Assembly: GCF_016862195.1 (NCBI RefSeq)
Contig: NZ_BOMM01000082.1
Coordinates: forward strand, 1 to 47,556
Origin: Paractinoplanes ferrugineus
Lineage (GTDB): Bacteria; Actinomycetota; Actinomycetes; Mycobacteriales; Micromonosporaceae
DNA: 47,556 nucleotides
Direction: 5' to 3'
Positions 1 to 8,380 of the stretch are shown one piece after another. Below the pieces are notes generated by a model. The model saw only the letters and a program-made list of their open reading frames with translations. It was not told where the DNA came from and searched no databases. Each line of letters begins with the position of its first letter. The stretch's first letter is position 1. The position numbers were made by a program, and so were the translations under genes.

Positions 1-170
1 GTGCACTCCGCGCATTCATGCGAGCCTTCTTAAGGGATTAGGACATTGATGTTCTTCGAACGGTAACGCATTACCGGCGGTCCGGCGACCGGGGCCGGAG
101 GCGGCTCCCGGAAAACGAATCCCACTGTTCCGCTGGAAAAGCGTTACGGTGCTCTATCCATGCAGGTCGA

Positions 171-198
171 TTGACTCGACGTTATCCGTTGGTAACAA
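171..198 (+). promoter_or_regulatory. Sigma-70-like promoter of the GH9 cellulase gene
   Basis: TTGACT at 171-176 and TAACAA at 193-198 are 16 bases apart. They match the -35 and -10 elements of a housekeeping actinobacterial promoter. Transcription would start near 205, about 60 bases before the chosen GTG start of the cellulase. The CebR-type palindrome begins at 208, so a bound repressor would sit on the start site. The boxes are visible; their use is inferred. Confidence 0.55.
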
Positions 199-207
199 TG
201 ACCCTGG

Positions 208-221
208 TGGGAGCGCTCCCA
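208..221. promoter_or_regulatory. CebR/CelR operator (perfect 14-bp palindrome)
   Basis: TGGGAGCGCTCCCA is a perfect palindrome identical to the operator bound by CebR in Streptomyces and CelR in Thermobifida, LacI-family repressors released by cellobiose or cello-oligosaccharides. It lies just downstream of the predicted -10 box and 44 bases before the start codon of a GH9 cellulase, where a bound repressor would block transcription. No cebR gene is present in this window, so the repressor must be encoded elsewhere. Confidence 0.88.
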
Positions 222-265
222 CAGCCCCGTCCCACACCGTTCCGCGAAGTTTGGAAGGAACCTCC

Positions 266-3200
266 GTGACTCCACACCTGCGTAGGCGGGTCACCTTGCT
301 GACCTCGGTCGCCGCCGCGGCCACGCTGGCGCTGACGTCCCTGACGGTTCAGCCGGCCTCGGCCGAACCGACGCAGCACATCCCCAACGGCGACTTCACG
401 ACCGGGACGACCGGCTGGTGGTCCACCGACAACGCGCCCATCGCCGCCACCGGCGGGCAACTCTGCGCCGACATCCCCGCCGGCACCACCAACGCCTGGG
501 ACGTCAGCCTCGGCCACAACGACATCCCGCTGGCCGACGGCGCCGCCTACGCGCTGAGCTTCCGCGCCCACGCCAGCACGCCGGTGACGATCCGGGCCAA
601 CGTGCAGATCAACGAGGCGCCGTACACCACGGCCCTGTCCAAAGCGGTCGCGCTGACCACCGAGACGCAGACCTTCGAGTACGCCTTCACCTCCGGCCTC
701 GACGCCGCCGACGGCACCCTGACGTTCCAGCTCGGCGGGAGCGCCCAGGCGTTCACCTTCTGCCTCGACGACGTCTCGCTCACCAGCGATGTCGCCGCGC
801 CGCCGGCCGGTCCCGAGCAACTGGAGAACGGCGACTTCGCCGACGGCACCTCGGGCTGGTACTCCTACGGCACCACGGCGACCGGGGCCGACGACGGCCG
901 GCTGTGCGCCACCGTCCCGGCCGGGCTGGCCAACCCCTGGGACGCGGGCATCGGGCAGAACAATGTCGCGCTGAAGGCCGGCTCGTCGTACAAGCTGTCG
1001 TTCGACGCCACCGCCACCCCGGGCGCCACCGTGCGGGCCACGGTCCAGCTCGGGGCCGACCCGTACACGTCGTATCTGAGCCGTGACGTTGCGCTGACCG
1101 CGACCGCGCAGCACCTCGAATACACGTTCACCGCGCCCGAGGACACCACCGCGGGTCAGGTCGCCTTCCAGGTCGGCGGGGCCGCCGCGGAATACCGGCT
1201 GTGCCTGGACAACGTGTCGTTGATCGGCGGCGAGGGCAAGCCGCCGTACGTGCCGGAGACCGGGCCGCGGGTCCGGGTCAACCAGGTCGGTTACCTGCCC
1301 GGCGGGCCCAAGAACGCGACCCTGGTCACGGACGCCACCACGGCACTGGACTGGCAGCTCAAGAACGCTGCCGGGACCGTGGTCAAGTCGGGCCGCAGCA
1401 CCCCGCGCGGGGTGGACGCCGCCTCCGGCCAGAACGTCCACAGCATCGACTTCTCCGCCTACACCACCGCCGGCACCGGTTACACGCTCGTCGCCGACGG
1501 GCAGACCAGCCACCCGTTCGACCTCTCGAGCACCGTCTACCAGCAGCTCCGGTCGGACGCCCTGCAGTTCTTCTACATCCAGCGCAGCGGCATCGCGATC
1601 GACGGCAACCTGGTCGGCGAGCAGTACGCCCGGCCGGCCGGGCATCTCGGCGTGGCCCCCAACAAGGGCGACACCGACGTGCCGTGCCGCGCCAACACCT
1701 GCGACTACCGGCTGGACGTGCGCGGCGGCTGGTACGACGCCGGCGACCAGGGCAAGTACGTGGTCAACGGCGGCATCGCCGTCCAGCAGCTGCTGAGCAG
1801 TTTCGAACGCACCAAGACCGCGGTCACCGCCGCGCACGGGGCCGGGCTGGCCGACAGCACGCTGCGGGTGCCCGAGCGCGGCAACAAGGTTCCCGACATC
1901 CTCGACGAGGCCCGCTGGGAACTCGAGTTCCTGATGCGCATGCAGGTCCCGGCCGGCAAGCCGTTCGCCGGGATGGCCCACCACAAGATGCACGACGCCA
2001 ACTGGACCGGCATCCCGATGCAGCCCCAGAACGACCCCGAACAGCGCGAGCTGCAGCCGCCGTCGACGGCGGCCACGCTCAACCTGGCGGCCACCGCGGC
2101 CCAGGGGGCCCGGCTGTTCGCACCGTACGACGCGGCCTTCTCGGCCAAGCTGCTCAGCTCCGCCCGCACCGCGTACGCCGCGGCCAAGGCCAACCCGGCG
2201 AAGATCGCGCAGGACCTGGGTGGTGGCGGCGGCGGGTACGGCGACGACGACGTCTCCGACGAGTTCTACTGGGCCGCCGCCGAGATGTACCTGAGCACCG
2301 GCGAGGCGCCGTTCCTGGCCGACGTGACCGCGTCGAAGCACCACACCGGCGACGTCTTCGCGGCCACCGGTTTCGGCTGGGGCAGCACCGCCGCCCTGGG
2401 CCGGCTCGACCTGGCCACGGTGCCGAGCGCACTGCCGGCCGCCGACCGTCAGCGGGTCCGCCAGTCGGTGGTCACCGCCGCCGACAACTACCTGGCGACC
2501 CTGGCCACCCAGGCGTACGGGCTGCCGATGCCGGGCAACGCGGGCAGCTACTTCTGGGGCGGCAACAGCAACATCCTCAACAACGTCCAGGTGCTGGCGA
2601 CCGCGTTCGACCTGACCGGGGCGGCGAAGTACCGCGACGGAGCGGTGCAGGGCGTCGACTACATCTTCGGCCGTAACGCGCTGAACCAGTCGTACGTCAC
2701 CGGCTGGGGCGAGAAGGCCTCGCAGAACCAGCACACCCGGATCTTCGCCCACGAGAAGGACGCCGCGCTGCCGCACCCGCCGGCCGGCTCGCTGGCCGGC
2801 GGCGCGAACGCCGGGCTGGACGACCCGTTCGCGAAGGACCTGCTCACCGGGTGCAAGCCGATGTTCTGCTACGTCGACGATATCGAGTCCTATGCCACCA
2901 ACGAGGTCGCCATCAACTGGAACTCCGCCCTCGCCTGGGTCGCGTCGTTCCTGGCCGACCAGGGCAAGGCCGATCCCGCTCCGGCGGCGTCGTGCCGGGC
3001 CAGCTACACCGACTACGGCGACTGGGCCGACAAGAGCGGGTTCACCGCGCAACTGGCCGTCACCAACACCGGCACCAAGGCCATCGACGGCTGGGCGGTG
3101 CGCTTCGCCTTCCTCGGCGGTCAGCGCCTGCGCGAGGCGTGGTCGGCCGATGCCGCTCAGGCCGGCGCCACGGTGACGGCCCGCAACACCACCACGAACC

Positions 3201-3316
3201 AGCGCATCCAGCCTGGGGCCACGGTGTACTTCGGCTTCAACGCCACCACCCCGGGCGGACCGAACCCCGCACCGGAGCTGATCACCCTCAACGGGGCGGC
3301 CTGCGGCCTGTCCTGA
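266..3316 (+). CDS. Secreted GH9 cellulase, CBM4/9-CBM4/9-Ig-GH9-CBM2
   Basis: This is a family 9 glycoside hydrolase (endoglucanase or cellobiohydrolase) that cuts beta-1,4-glucan outside the cell. The GTG at 266 is preferred: GGAAGGA lies 6 bases upstream and it directly precedes an RR-containing Sec or Tat signal peptide ending near ASA (about residue 34 of 1016). Two CBM4/9-like modules follow (about 37-175 and 184-318), with matching NGDF starts and CLDDVSL/CLDNVSL ends. Next come a CelD-type Ig-like domain (about 332-420), the GH9 catalytic domain (about 425-898) and a C-terminal CBM2 (about 910-1016). The catalytic motifs YDAGD near 490 (nucleophile side) and NEVAINWN near 878 (acid) are intact. 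The CebR operator upstream implies induction by cellobiose. The exact product specificity cannot be read from the sequence. Confidence 0.93.
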   Translation: MTPHLRRRVTLLTSVAAAATLALTSLTVQPASAEPTQHIPNGDFTTGTTGWWSTDNAPIAATGGQLCADIPAGTTNAWDVSLGHNDIPLADGAAYALSFRAHASTPVTIRANVQINEAPYTTALSKAVALTTETQTFEYAFTSGLDAADGTLTFQLGGSAQAFTFCLDDVSLTSDVAAPPAGPEQLENGDFADGTSGWYSYGTTATGADDGRLCATVPAGLANPWDAGIGQNNVALKAGSSYKLSFDATATPGATVRATVQLGADPYTSYLSRDVALTATAQHLEYTFTAPEDTTAGQVAFQVGGAAAEYRLCLDNVSLIGGEGKPPYVPETGPRVRVNQVGYLPGGPKNATLVTDATTALDWQLKNAAGTVVKSGRSTPRGVDAASGQNVHSIDFSAYTTAGTGYTLVADGQTSHPFDLSSTVYQQLRSDALQFFYIQRSGIAIDGNLVGEQYARPAGHLGVAPNKGDTDVPCRANTCDYRLDVRGGWYDAGDQGKYVVNGGIAVQQLLSSFERTKTAVTAAHGAGLADSTLRVPERGNKVPDILDEARWELEFLMRMQVPAGKPFAGMAHHKMHDANWTGIPMQPQNDPEQRELQPPSTAATLNLAATAAQGARLFAPYDAAFSAKLLSSARTAYAAAKANPAKIAQDLGGGGGGYGDDDVSDEFYWAAAEMYLSTGEAPFLADVTASKHHTGDVFAATGFGWGSTAALGRLDLATVPSALPAADRQRVRQSVVTAADNYLATLATQAYGLPMPGNAGSYFWGGNSNILNNVQVLATAFDLTGAAKYRDGAVQGVDYIFGRNALNQSYVTGWGEKASQNQHTRIFAHEKDAALPHPPAGSLAGGANAGLDDPFAKDLLTGCKPMFCYVDDIESYATNEVAINWNSALAWVASFLADQGKADPAPAASCRASYTDYGDWADKSGFTAQLAVTNTGTKAIDGWAVRFAFLGGQRLREAWSADAAQAGATVTARNTTTNQRIQPGATVYFGFNATTPGGPNPAPELITLNGAACGLS

Positions 3317-3322
3317 TCGCGA

Positions 3323-3350
3323 GGCCCGGCCGGCTCAGGCCGGCCGGGCC
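3323..3350. terminator. Bidirectional hairpin terminator between GH9 and kinase genes
   Basis: A perfect 12-bp GC stem (GGCCCGGCCGGC with its complement) with a TCAG loop lies between the convergent stops at 3316 and 3358. There is no U-tract, which is usual in actinomycetes. It can serve both strands. Confidence 0.75.
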
Positions 3351-3357
3351 GTTCCGG

Positions 3358-5340
3358 TCACCGCACCGAATCCGACTGTGCCGCCGCGTGCCGAGGGCGC
3401 CGGCCGGCCCGGACCGCCATCCCGACGAGCCGGGACGCGTCCGAGCGGCGCGCCCCGGCGGCCTCCGCAGCCCCGTCGTCGGCCGGCGCGGCAACGGCCT
3501 CGGGCAGGGTCATCACCGCCCGGATACCACCCCCGGCGGCGGGGCCGAGCCGGACCGTGATCCCGTGCTGGGCGGCCAGGGTCGCCACCACGAAAAGGCC
3601 GAGCCGGGCACTGTCGGCGGGGTCGAACTCCCCCGGCTGCGCCAGTCTGCGGTTCGTCTCCTCGATCGCGGCGCTCGACATCCCGATCCCCCGGTCCTCG
3701 ATCTCCACCACGACGCCGTCCGGTGACGGCCGGGCCGACAGGCGCACCGCCGTCTCCGGCGCGGCGAACGTGAGGGCGTTCTCCAGCAGCTCACCGGTCA
3801 GATGACCGAGGTCGGTGACGGCGTGTCCGGACACCTCGGCGGCCACCACCGGCCCGATCGTGATCCGTTCCGCGTGCTCCGTCTCGCCGGCCACCCGGGC
3901 CAGGACGGTGGCGAGCCGCTCGGCGCCGAGACCACGCCGGCTGCGGGCCGCGCCCGCGAGGATGACCAGGTGCTCGGCATGCCGACGCATCCGGACGGCC
4001 AGTTGGTAGGCGCGGACCTCCGCCCCGCGGGCCGGCCCGAGTGCCTCGAGCTGGCGGTCCAGCAGCGCCTGGTTGCGCCGGGCCACGTTGACCAGGGCCT
4101 TGTTCATGTCGTAGCGCAGACTCGCCTCCCCGGCCGCCGATTCGACCGCGCTGCGGTGCACGTCGGTGAGCGCGGCACCGACCTGCGCGATCTCGTCGTC
4201 GCCCAGGCGCAGGCGCAGTGCCTCGCCGTCGACGTCGATGCGTTCACCCGCCCGCAACCGCCGGACCAGCTCCGGCAGTCGTTGCCGGGCGAGCTCGGTG
4301 GCCGCGTTGCGGAGCAGGGAAAGCCGGCGGACGACCGAGCCGCCGATGTGCACGGCGAGCACCAGCGAGACCACGATGGCGATCAGGCCGAGCATGCCGG
4401 AGACGCCGAAGCGCAGCAGGATCCGGTCGCGGGCCTGCTTGGCGAAGGTGACCGCGTGGTCGTAGCCATCCGCCAGGAAGGCGAACAGCTGCCCGAGGGC
4501 CAGTGTCGAGGTGGCCTTCCAGACCTCCTTGGTGATCCCGACCGGCCCGCCGGTCCGCCCATTCGCGATCACCTGGTCCTCGGCCGACCGCAACGCGGTG
4601 AACGCGGGTCCGCTGAGCATGCTGCGGAAAAGCGCCTGGTCCGGGGCCGGCAGGGTGGAGCCGGCAGTCGGGATCTGGAACCGCAGCGCCCCGGCGATCT
4701 GGATCAGTTGCAGATATTCGCCGGCGCCGAACCGGCCCGCCGTGGTCGCGCCGGTCACCAGCGCGTCCTCCTGGTAGAGCAGCTCACCGGCCCGGCGCAT
4801 GGCGATCATGGTGCGCATGACCCGTTCCACGAGCGGATCGCTGGAGGTCGCGGCCGCGTTGGACACGCTGAACGCGGACCCGATGATGTCGGTGTAGTCG
4901 CTGAGCACCGCGGTCAGGGTGGCGTCCCCGGCGTCGACCCGGGCCCGCGCCAGGACCAGGGAGTCGAGGCTGGTGGCCATGTCGGCGAACCGGGCTCGGG
5001 TGATCTCGGCCGAGACCCCTCGCCCGCGGTAGTGCCGGGACAGGTCCCGGAACTGTGCGATCGCCGCGTCCGTCGCCGCCCGCTGGGCCCGCACAGCGCC
5101 GGGGTCGCCGCCCGGCGTGGCCACGAACTCCGCCGCCTGGCTGCGCTCGCGCTGCAGGGCGGCCACCATCCGATCGCACGGCAGGCTCACGTTGTCCCGG
5201 GTGCTGTAGGTATCGCGCAGCGCCGTCGCGTCGGCGAACGAAGCCTGGACGTCGAGCACCCACAGCCCGGTCAGCGCGATCACCGGCACCAGCAGAGCAA
5301 GGACTATCTTCGAGCGGATGGACCTCGGTTTTCTTCGCAT
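3358..5340 (-). CDS. NIT-domain sensor histidine kinase, degenerate H-box
   Basis: This 660-residue membrane kinase resembles the actinobacterial nitrate/nitrite-sensing and CvnA-type kinases. A membrane segment (about 11-30) precedes an extracellular NIT domain (about 50-290) containing the typical LQRERSQAAEF stretch. A second membrane segment (about 306-336) and a HAMP region follow, then a dimerisation helix and a HATPase domain (about 500-620) with ELLENAL (N-box), DRGIGM (G1) and RLGLF (G2). In this family the helix usually reads LDHLATRMRRHAENL. Here it reads AYQLAVRMRRHAEHL (about 443-457), so the usual phospho-acceptor His appears to be replaced by Gln, while a later His in RRHAEHL remains. 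No response regulator, roadblock protein or conservon GTPase lies next to it. GAGG lies a few bases before the ATG. Confidence 0.85.
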   Translation of the reverse strand: MRRKPRSIRSKIVLALLVPVIALTGLWVLDVQASFADATALRDTYSTRDNVSLPCDRMVAALQRERSQAAEFVATPGGDPGAVRAQRAATDAAIAQFRDLSRHYRGRGVSAEITRARFADMATSLDSLVLARARVDAGDATLTAVLSDYTDIIGSAFSVSNAAATSSDPLVERVMRTMIAMRRAGELLYQEDALVTGATTAGRFGAGEYLQLIQIAGALRFQIPTAGSTLPAPDQALFRSMLSGPAFTALRSAEDQVIANGRTGGPVGITKEVWKATSTLALGQLFAFLADGYDHAVTFAKQARDRILLRFGVSGMLGLIAIVVSLVLAVHIGGSVVRRLSLLRNAATELARQRLPELVRRLRAGERIDVDGEALRLRLGDDEIAQVGAALTDVHRSAVESAAGEASLRYDMNKALVNVARRNQALLDRQLEALGPARGAEVRAYQLAVRMRRHAEHLVILAGAARSRRGLGAERLATVLARVAGETEHAERITIGPVVAAEVSGHAVTDLGHLTGELLENALTFAAPETAVRLSARPSPDGVVVEIEDRGIGMSSAAIEETNRRLAQPGEFDPADSARLGLFVVATLAAQHGITVRLGPAAGGGIRAVMTLPEAVAAPADDGAAEAAGARRSDASRLVGMAVRAGRRPRHAAAQSDSVR

Positions 5341-5461
5341 GCGACCTCAATCGGGCAGATGACGGACAAGTCCTCTGGGTGAGAGGCGGACCTATCGACA
5401 TCCACTGTGGAGTACGCATCCGGACCCGAGGCGGTTCACCGGCCGGGCGAGGAAACGGTGG

Positions 5462-6409
5462 CTAGCCCCGTGGGTGGTCGGCGAAGAACTTCCAGATCGT
5501 CGGCGTCGCCTGCAGCGCGGTGGACGGGGCGTCCAGGCCGAGCGCCTTCTGGGCGATCGGCGCCTCCCGGCCGCCCGGCCACTGGTGACCGGCCCCGGCG
5601 ATGGTGATGAGCTCGATCGTGCGGTCGCTCGGACAGGTGGCGGTCGACGTGGTCACCGAACCCGCGGTGGTGCTCTGGGGCGCCGGGCAACCGTCCACCG
5701 AGCGCCAGGTGGCCATCAGCGCCGGGATCGCCGGACCGTCGATCTTGGCGGGCCGGCGCGCGCCGGCCCCCTCGTTGTCGCGTTTGCCGGGCCCGCCGTT
5801 GTAGGGGATGGTCCGGTCGGCCGTGCCGTGGATCGCCAGGATCGACAGCGGCGCCGGACCGGCACACTTGTTGATCATCGTCCCCGAGACCGGGGCGATC
5901 GCGGCGAAGACCTTGGTGTCGCAGGCCAGCCTGTACGACATCATCGCGCCGTTGGAGATGCCGGTGGCGTAGATCCGCTTCTGATCGACGAGTCCACCGA
6001 AGGAACCGGCGAGCCGCGTCAGGAAGCCGATGTCGTCGACGTTCTGGGCGGCCGCCTCACCACAGCAGTCCGGGTCTACGTTCCAGGTGCGGCGGACCCC
6101 GTCGGGGAACACCGCCAGGAACTTCCCGCTGTCCGCCTCGGCGTCCCAGCCGTACGACTCCTCGGCCTGCCGGCCGGTGCCCGCCGCCCCGTGCAGGACC
6201 AGCACCAGGGGGGCCGGACCGGTCAGGTCCGCGGGACGATAGACGCGGTAGGTGCGCTGCTGCCCGTCGACGGTCAGCGCGCCGGTGGATCGACCGACGG
6301 CGACGTCCGACGACGTCGGGCCGGGGTTCGGTTCGGTGCCCCGGTCGCCGCGCGGCGTGCAGCCGGTGATCAGGAGCAGGGTCGCCAATGCCAGGACTCG
6401 TCGTCTCAC
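5462..6409 (-). CDS. Lipoprotein PHB depolymerase/LpqC-type esterase
   Basis: This is a secreted, lipid-anchored alpha/beta hydrolase of the polyhydroxybutyrate depolymerase/feruloyl esterase (LpqC) group, 315 residues from the GTG at 6409. That start gives a short signal peptide with lipobox LITGC (Cys17). The longer TTG reading upstream would bury the signal peptide. VLVLHGAAG carries the oxyanion region. GISNGAMMS near residue 150 holds the nucleophile Ser, HGTADRTIPYN near 196 the Asp, and GAGHQWPGG near 272 the His. The substrate could be a polyester, or acetyl or feruloyl groups on xylan. Xylan would fit the plant-wall genes elsewhere in the window, but that is inference. Gaps of 121 bases to the kinase and 92 bases to the gene upstream suggest a separate transcript. 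Confidence 0.85.
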   Translation of the reverse strand: MRRRVLALATLLLITGCTPRGDRGTEPNPGPTSSDVAVGRSTGALTVDGQQRTYRVYRPADLTGPAPLVLVLHGAAGTGRQAEESYGWDAEADSGKFLAVFPDGVRRTWNVDPDCCGEAAAQNVDDIGFLTRLAGSFGGLVDQKRIYATGISNGAMMSYRLACDTKVFAAIAPVSGTMINKCAGPAPLSILAIHGTADRTIPYNGGPGKRDNEGAGARRPAKIDGPAIPALMATWRSVDGCPAPQSTTAGSVTTSTATCPSDRTIELITIAGAGHQWPGGREAPIAQKALGLDAPSTALQATPTIWKFFADHPRG

Positions 6410-6457
6410 CGGGCCACCGTCCTCTTCGAATGTTCGAGTTCCGTCAACCCGCGGCAA

Positions 6458-6480
6458 GGGCCGGGCCAGGATTCCGGCCC
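6458..6480 (-). terminator. Hairpin after the PKS operon's last gene
   Basis: GGGCCGG at 6458-6464 pairs with CCGGCCC at 6474-6480 across a 9-base loop, 22 bases past the stop of the secreted-protein gene on the minus strand. It is a plausible terminator for the long operon reading from 21733. The stem is modest and there is no U-tract. Confidence 0.45.
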
Positions 6481-6501
6481 GCCCCCTGCCGCGGACGCCG
6501 A

Positions 6502-8334
6502 TCAGCGCTTGGTCATCTCGAGCAACTCCCAGCCGCCCTCGGGACGGCTGTCGGTCGGGTCGGTGCGCAGGTTCATCGGGTTGGCCATGCCGAGGTAGAG
6601 ACCACCCCGGCCGTTGGGGATCATGTTGCGTACGCCGTAGTTCAGGTAGTTGCCCAGGCCCTTGGTGTCGACCGGCTCGGCGGCCGTGCTGCCGGACGAG
6701 AAGACCCAGAGGTCACCACCGAAGCCGTCGACCTTCGACGCCGCCTTCACGAGGTCCGACCCGGCGTTCGCCTGCTTGCCGGACTTGCCGGCGGACGGGG
6801 CCGGGTTGCCCATCGCGATCAGATCCTTGACCAGATAGCTCCAGTCCATCGTGCCGACGAACACCTTCCCGTCGACGACCGTCATCCGCCACGTGTAGTT
6901 GTTGAACACGTTGTTGAAGCCGGACTTGCCGTAGACCGGCTTGTAGTTCGTCGACTTCTTGGACCACTTCGCGGTCGTCGGGTCGTAGACCGGCAGGGCG
7001 GTCTCGCCGTACAACATCTCGATCTTCTGGGTCGGCAGGCCGAGGTCCTTGGCCCGCCAGATGCTCACCGCCCGGTTGGCGTTGAGCAGCTGGTCCTTGC
7101 GGGCGGCATCGTTCGCGGGCGGGTACTTGCTCGCCATCACCTGAGCCGCCTTCATCGGAACGTGCATCGTTCCCCAGTAGACGTAACCGTCGGTGGCCGC
7201 GATGCCGCCACCGCCGTAGGTGCCGGCGATCACGCTGTCCGGCTCGTACTGGCCGACGTTCCAGACCTGGGTCCAACCGTTGGCGTCCTCGGGGTTGAGA
7301 CCCGGCGCGCCGTCGGCGAGCTTCGGGCTCATCCACAGCCCGGCCAGGCCGAGCGAACTGGTCGCCTGGGCCAGCGGCCAGCTGGTCGCCACGATCCGGC
7401 CACCGCTGACCGTGAGGTCGGCCGCCTGCACCGGCAGGGCCGCGATGTTGACGAAGTCGAACGGGCTGCTGACGCTGCCGGTCCAGCGCAGCACGCCGCC
7501 GCCGGCGGTGCCGTTACGGCCGATGCCGATGCCGAGGTACAGGGCGTTGTCGGCGACCAGGAACGTCCGGATGTTGCCGTACTCGGTGAAGTTCTTCGAG
7601 CCGAGGAACTGCTTGGTGGTGGCGTCGAACGCGAACATGTTGAGCGTGTTGCCGATCGCCGGGCCGCCGAACAGGACGACCCCGCCGAAGTTGCCGGCGG
7701 CGCGCAGCCCGACGGTGTGGTCCAGCCGCGCGGCGTCGTCGGCGGACTTGGCCCGGATCTGGGCCGACATGTTCACCGACTTCTTGGTTCCGGTGTCGTA
7801 GGTCCACACCTCCGGCGGCCGCATGTCACCGAGGTACGGCGGGATCGTGGTGTCCGTGGTCAGGGTCCGGCTGCTGCCGAACTCGCACACCCAGTTGTCG
7901 TTGGCCGAGGGGTTCACGTACTGCAACGTCGCGCCGCTGACCAGGCAGTGCACATTGGCCCCGGTGCCGAACCAGATGGTCGGGCCGACCTGGGTCAGGC
8001 CCCAGACGTACGCCTGATTGACCTTGGGTTTGCCGGTCTTGCAGGGCGGGCCGGCGGAGTAGGACTGACCGATGCCGTTGAAGCACTCGTCGGGCTTGGC
8101 CTTGGCGAGCCGGGTGAATTTGTAGAGGTCCTTCGCGGCGACCGGCTTCGGGGCCGGTTTGGACGCCGGCTTGGGGGCCGCTTTCGGGGCCGCTTTCGGG
8201 GCCGTGTCCCGAGCCGGACCGGCCATGGCCGAGGTGTCCTGGACTACCAGTCCTCCGGACGCGAGCAGCAGCACCGCCGCTGTCGCCGTCGCCACCCTCC
8301 GCAGCCGGGGGGTGAACGTTATCCTCACGAACAT
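6502..8334 (-). CDS. Secreted protein of unknown function, Ala/Pro/Lys-rich N-terminal linker
   Basis: No family is recognised with confidence. The 610-residue product has a signal peptide (about 1-38), then a linker rich in Ala, Pro and Lys (about 42-68, APK-type repeats), then a roughly 540-residue globular region. Recurring Gly/Trp/Tyr strands such as VWGLTQVG, GGVVLFGG and YVYWGTMHVP suggest a beta-propeller, which is an impression only. Several Cys residues near 84-150 could form disulfides outside the cell. GAAAGGA lies directly before the ATG. The gene follows the sulfotransferase by 46 bases on the same strand without a strong terminator, so it may be the last gene of the PKS operon. 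It could bind or export the product, or be unrelated. Confidence 0.75.
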   Translation of the reverse strand: MFVRITFTPRLRRVATATAAVLLLASGGLVVQDTSAMAGPARDTAPKAAPKAAPKPASKPAPKPVAAKDLYKFTRLAKAKPDECFNGIGQSYSAGPPCKTGKPKVNQAYVWGLTQVGPTIWFGTGANVHCLVSGATLQYVNPSANDNWVCEFGSSRTLTTDTTIPPYLGDMRPPEVWTYDTGTKKSVNMSAQIRAKSADDAARLDHTVGLRAAGNFGGVVLFGGPAIGNTLNMFAFDATTKQFLGSKNFTEYGNIRTFLVADNALYLGIGIGRNGTAGGGVLRWTGSVSSPFDFVNIAALPVQAADLTVSGGRIVATSWPLAQATSSLGLAGLWMSPKLADGAPGLNPEDANGWTQVWNVGQYEPDSVIAGTYGGGGIAATDGYVYWGTMHVPMKAAQVMASKYPPANDAARKDQLLNANRAVSIWRAKDLGLPTQKIEMLYGETALPVYDPTTAKWSKKSTNYKPVYGKSGFNNVFNNYTWRMTVVDGKVFVGTMDWSYLVKDLIAMGNPAPSAGKSGKQANAGSDLVKAASKVDGFGGDLWVFSSGSTAAEPVDTKGLGNYLNYGVRNMIPNGRGGLYLGMANPMNLRTDPTDSRPEGGWELLEMTKR

Positions 8335-8380
8335 TTCCTTTCGATCGAGTGCAAACCAGCGCCGTCCGCCGACACGTCGG

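Noticed and set aside
182..3052. 956-residue minus-strand ORF opposite the GH9 gene
   Set aside because: It is antisense to a clear multi-domain cellulase; its product is Arg/Gly/Val-rich with no domain, a usual shadow in high-GC DNA.
8369..8380. Terminator after the sulfotransferase gene
   Set aside because: CCGACACGTCGG makes only a 5-bp stem with a 2-base loop, too weak to split the operon.
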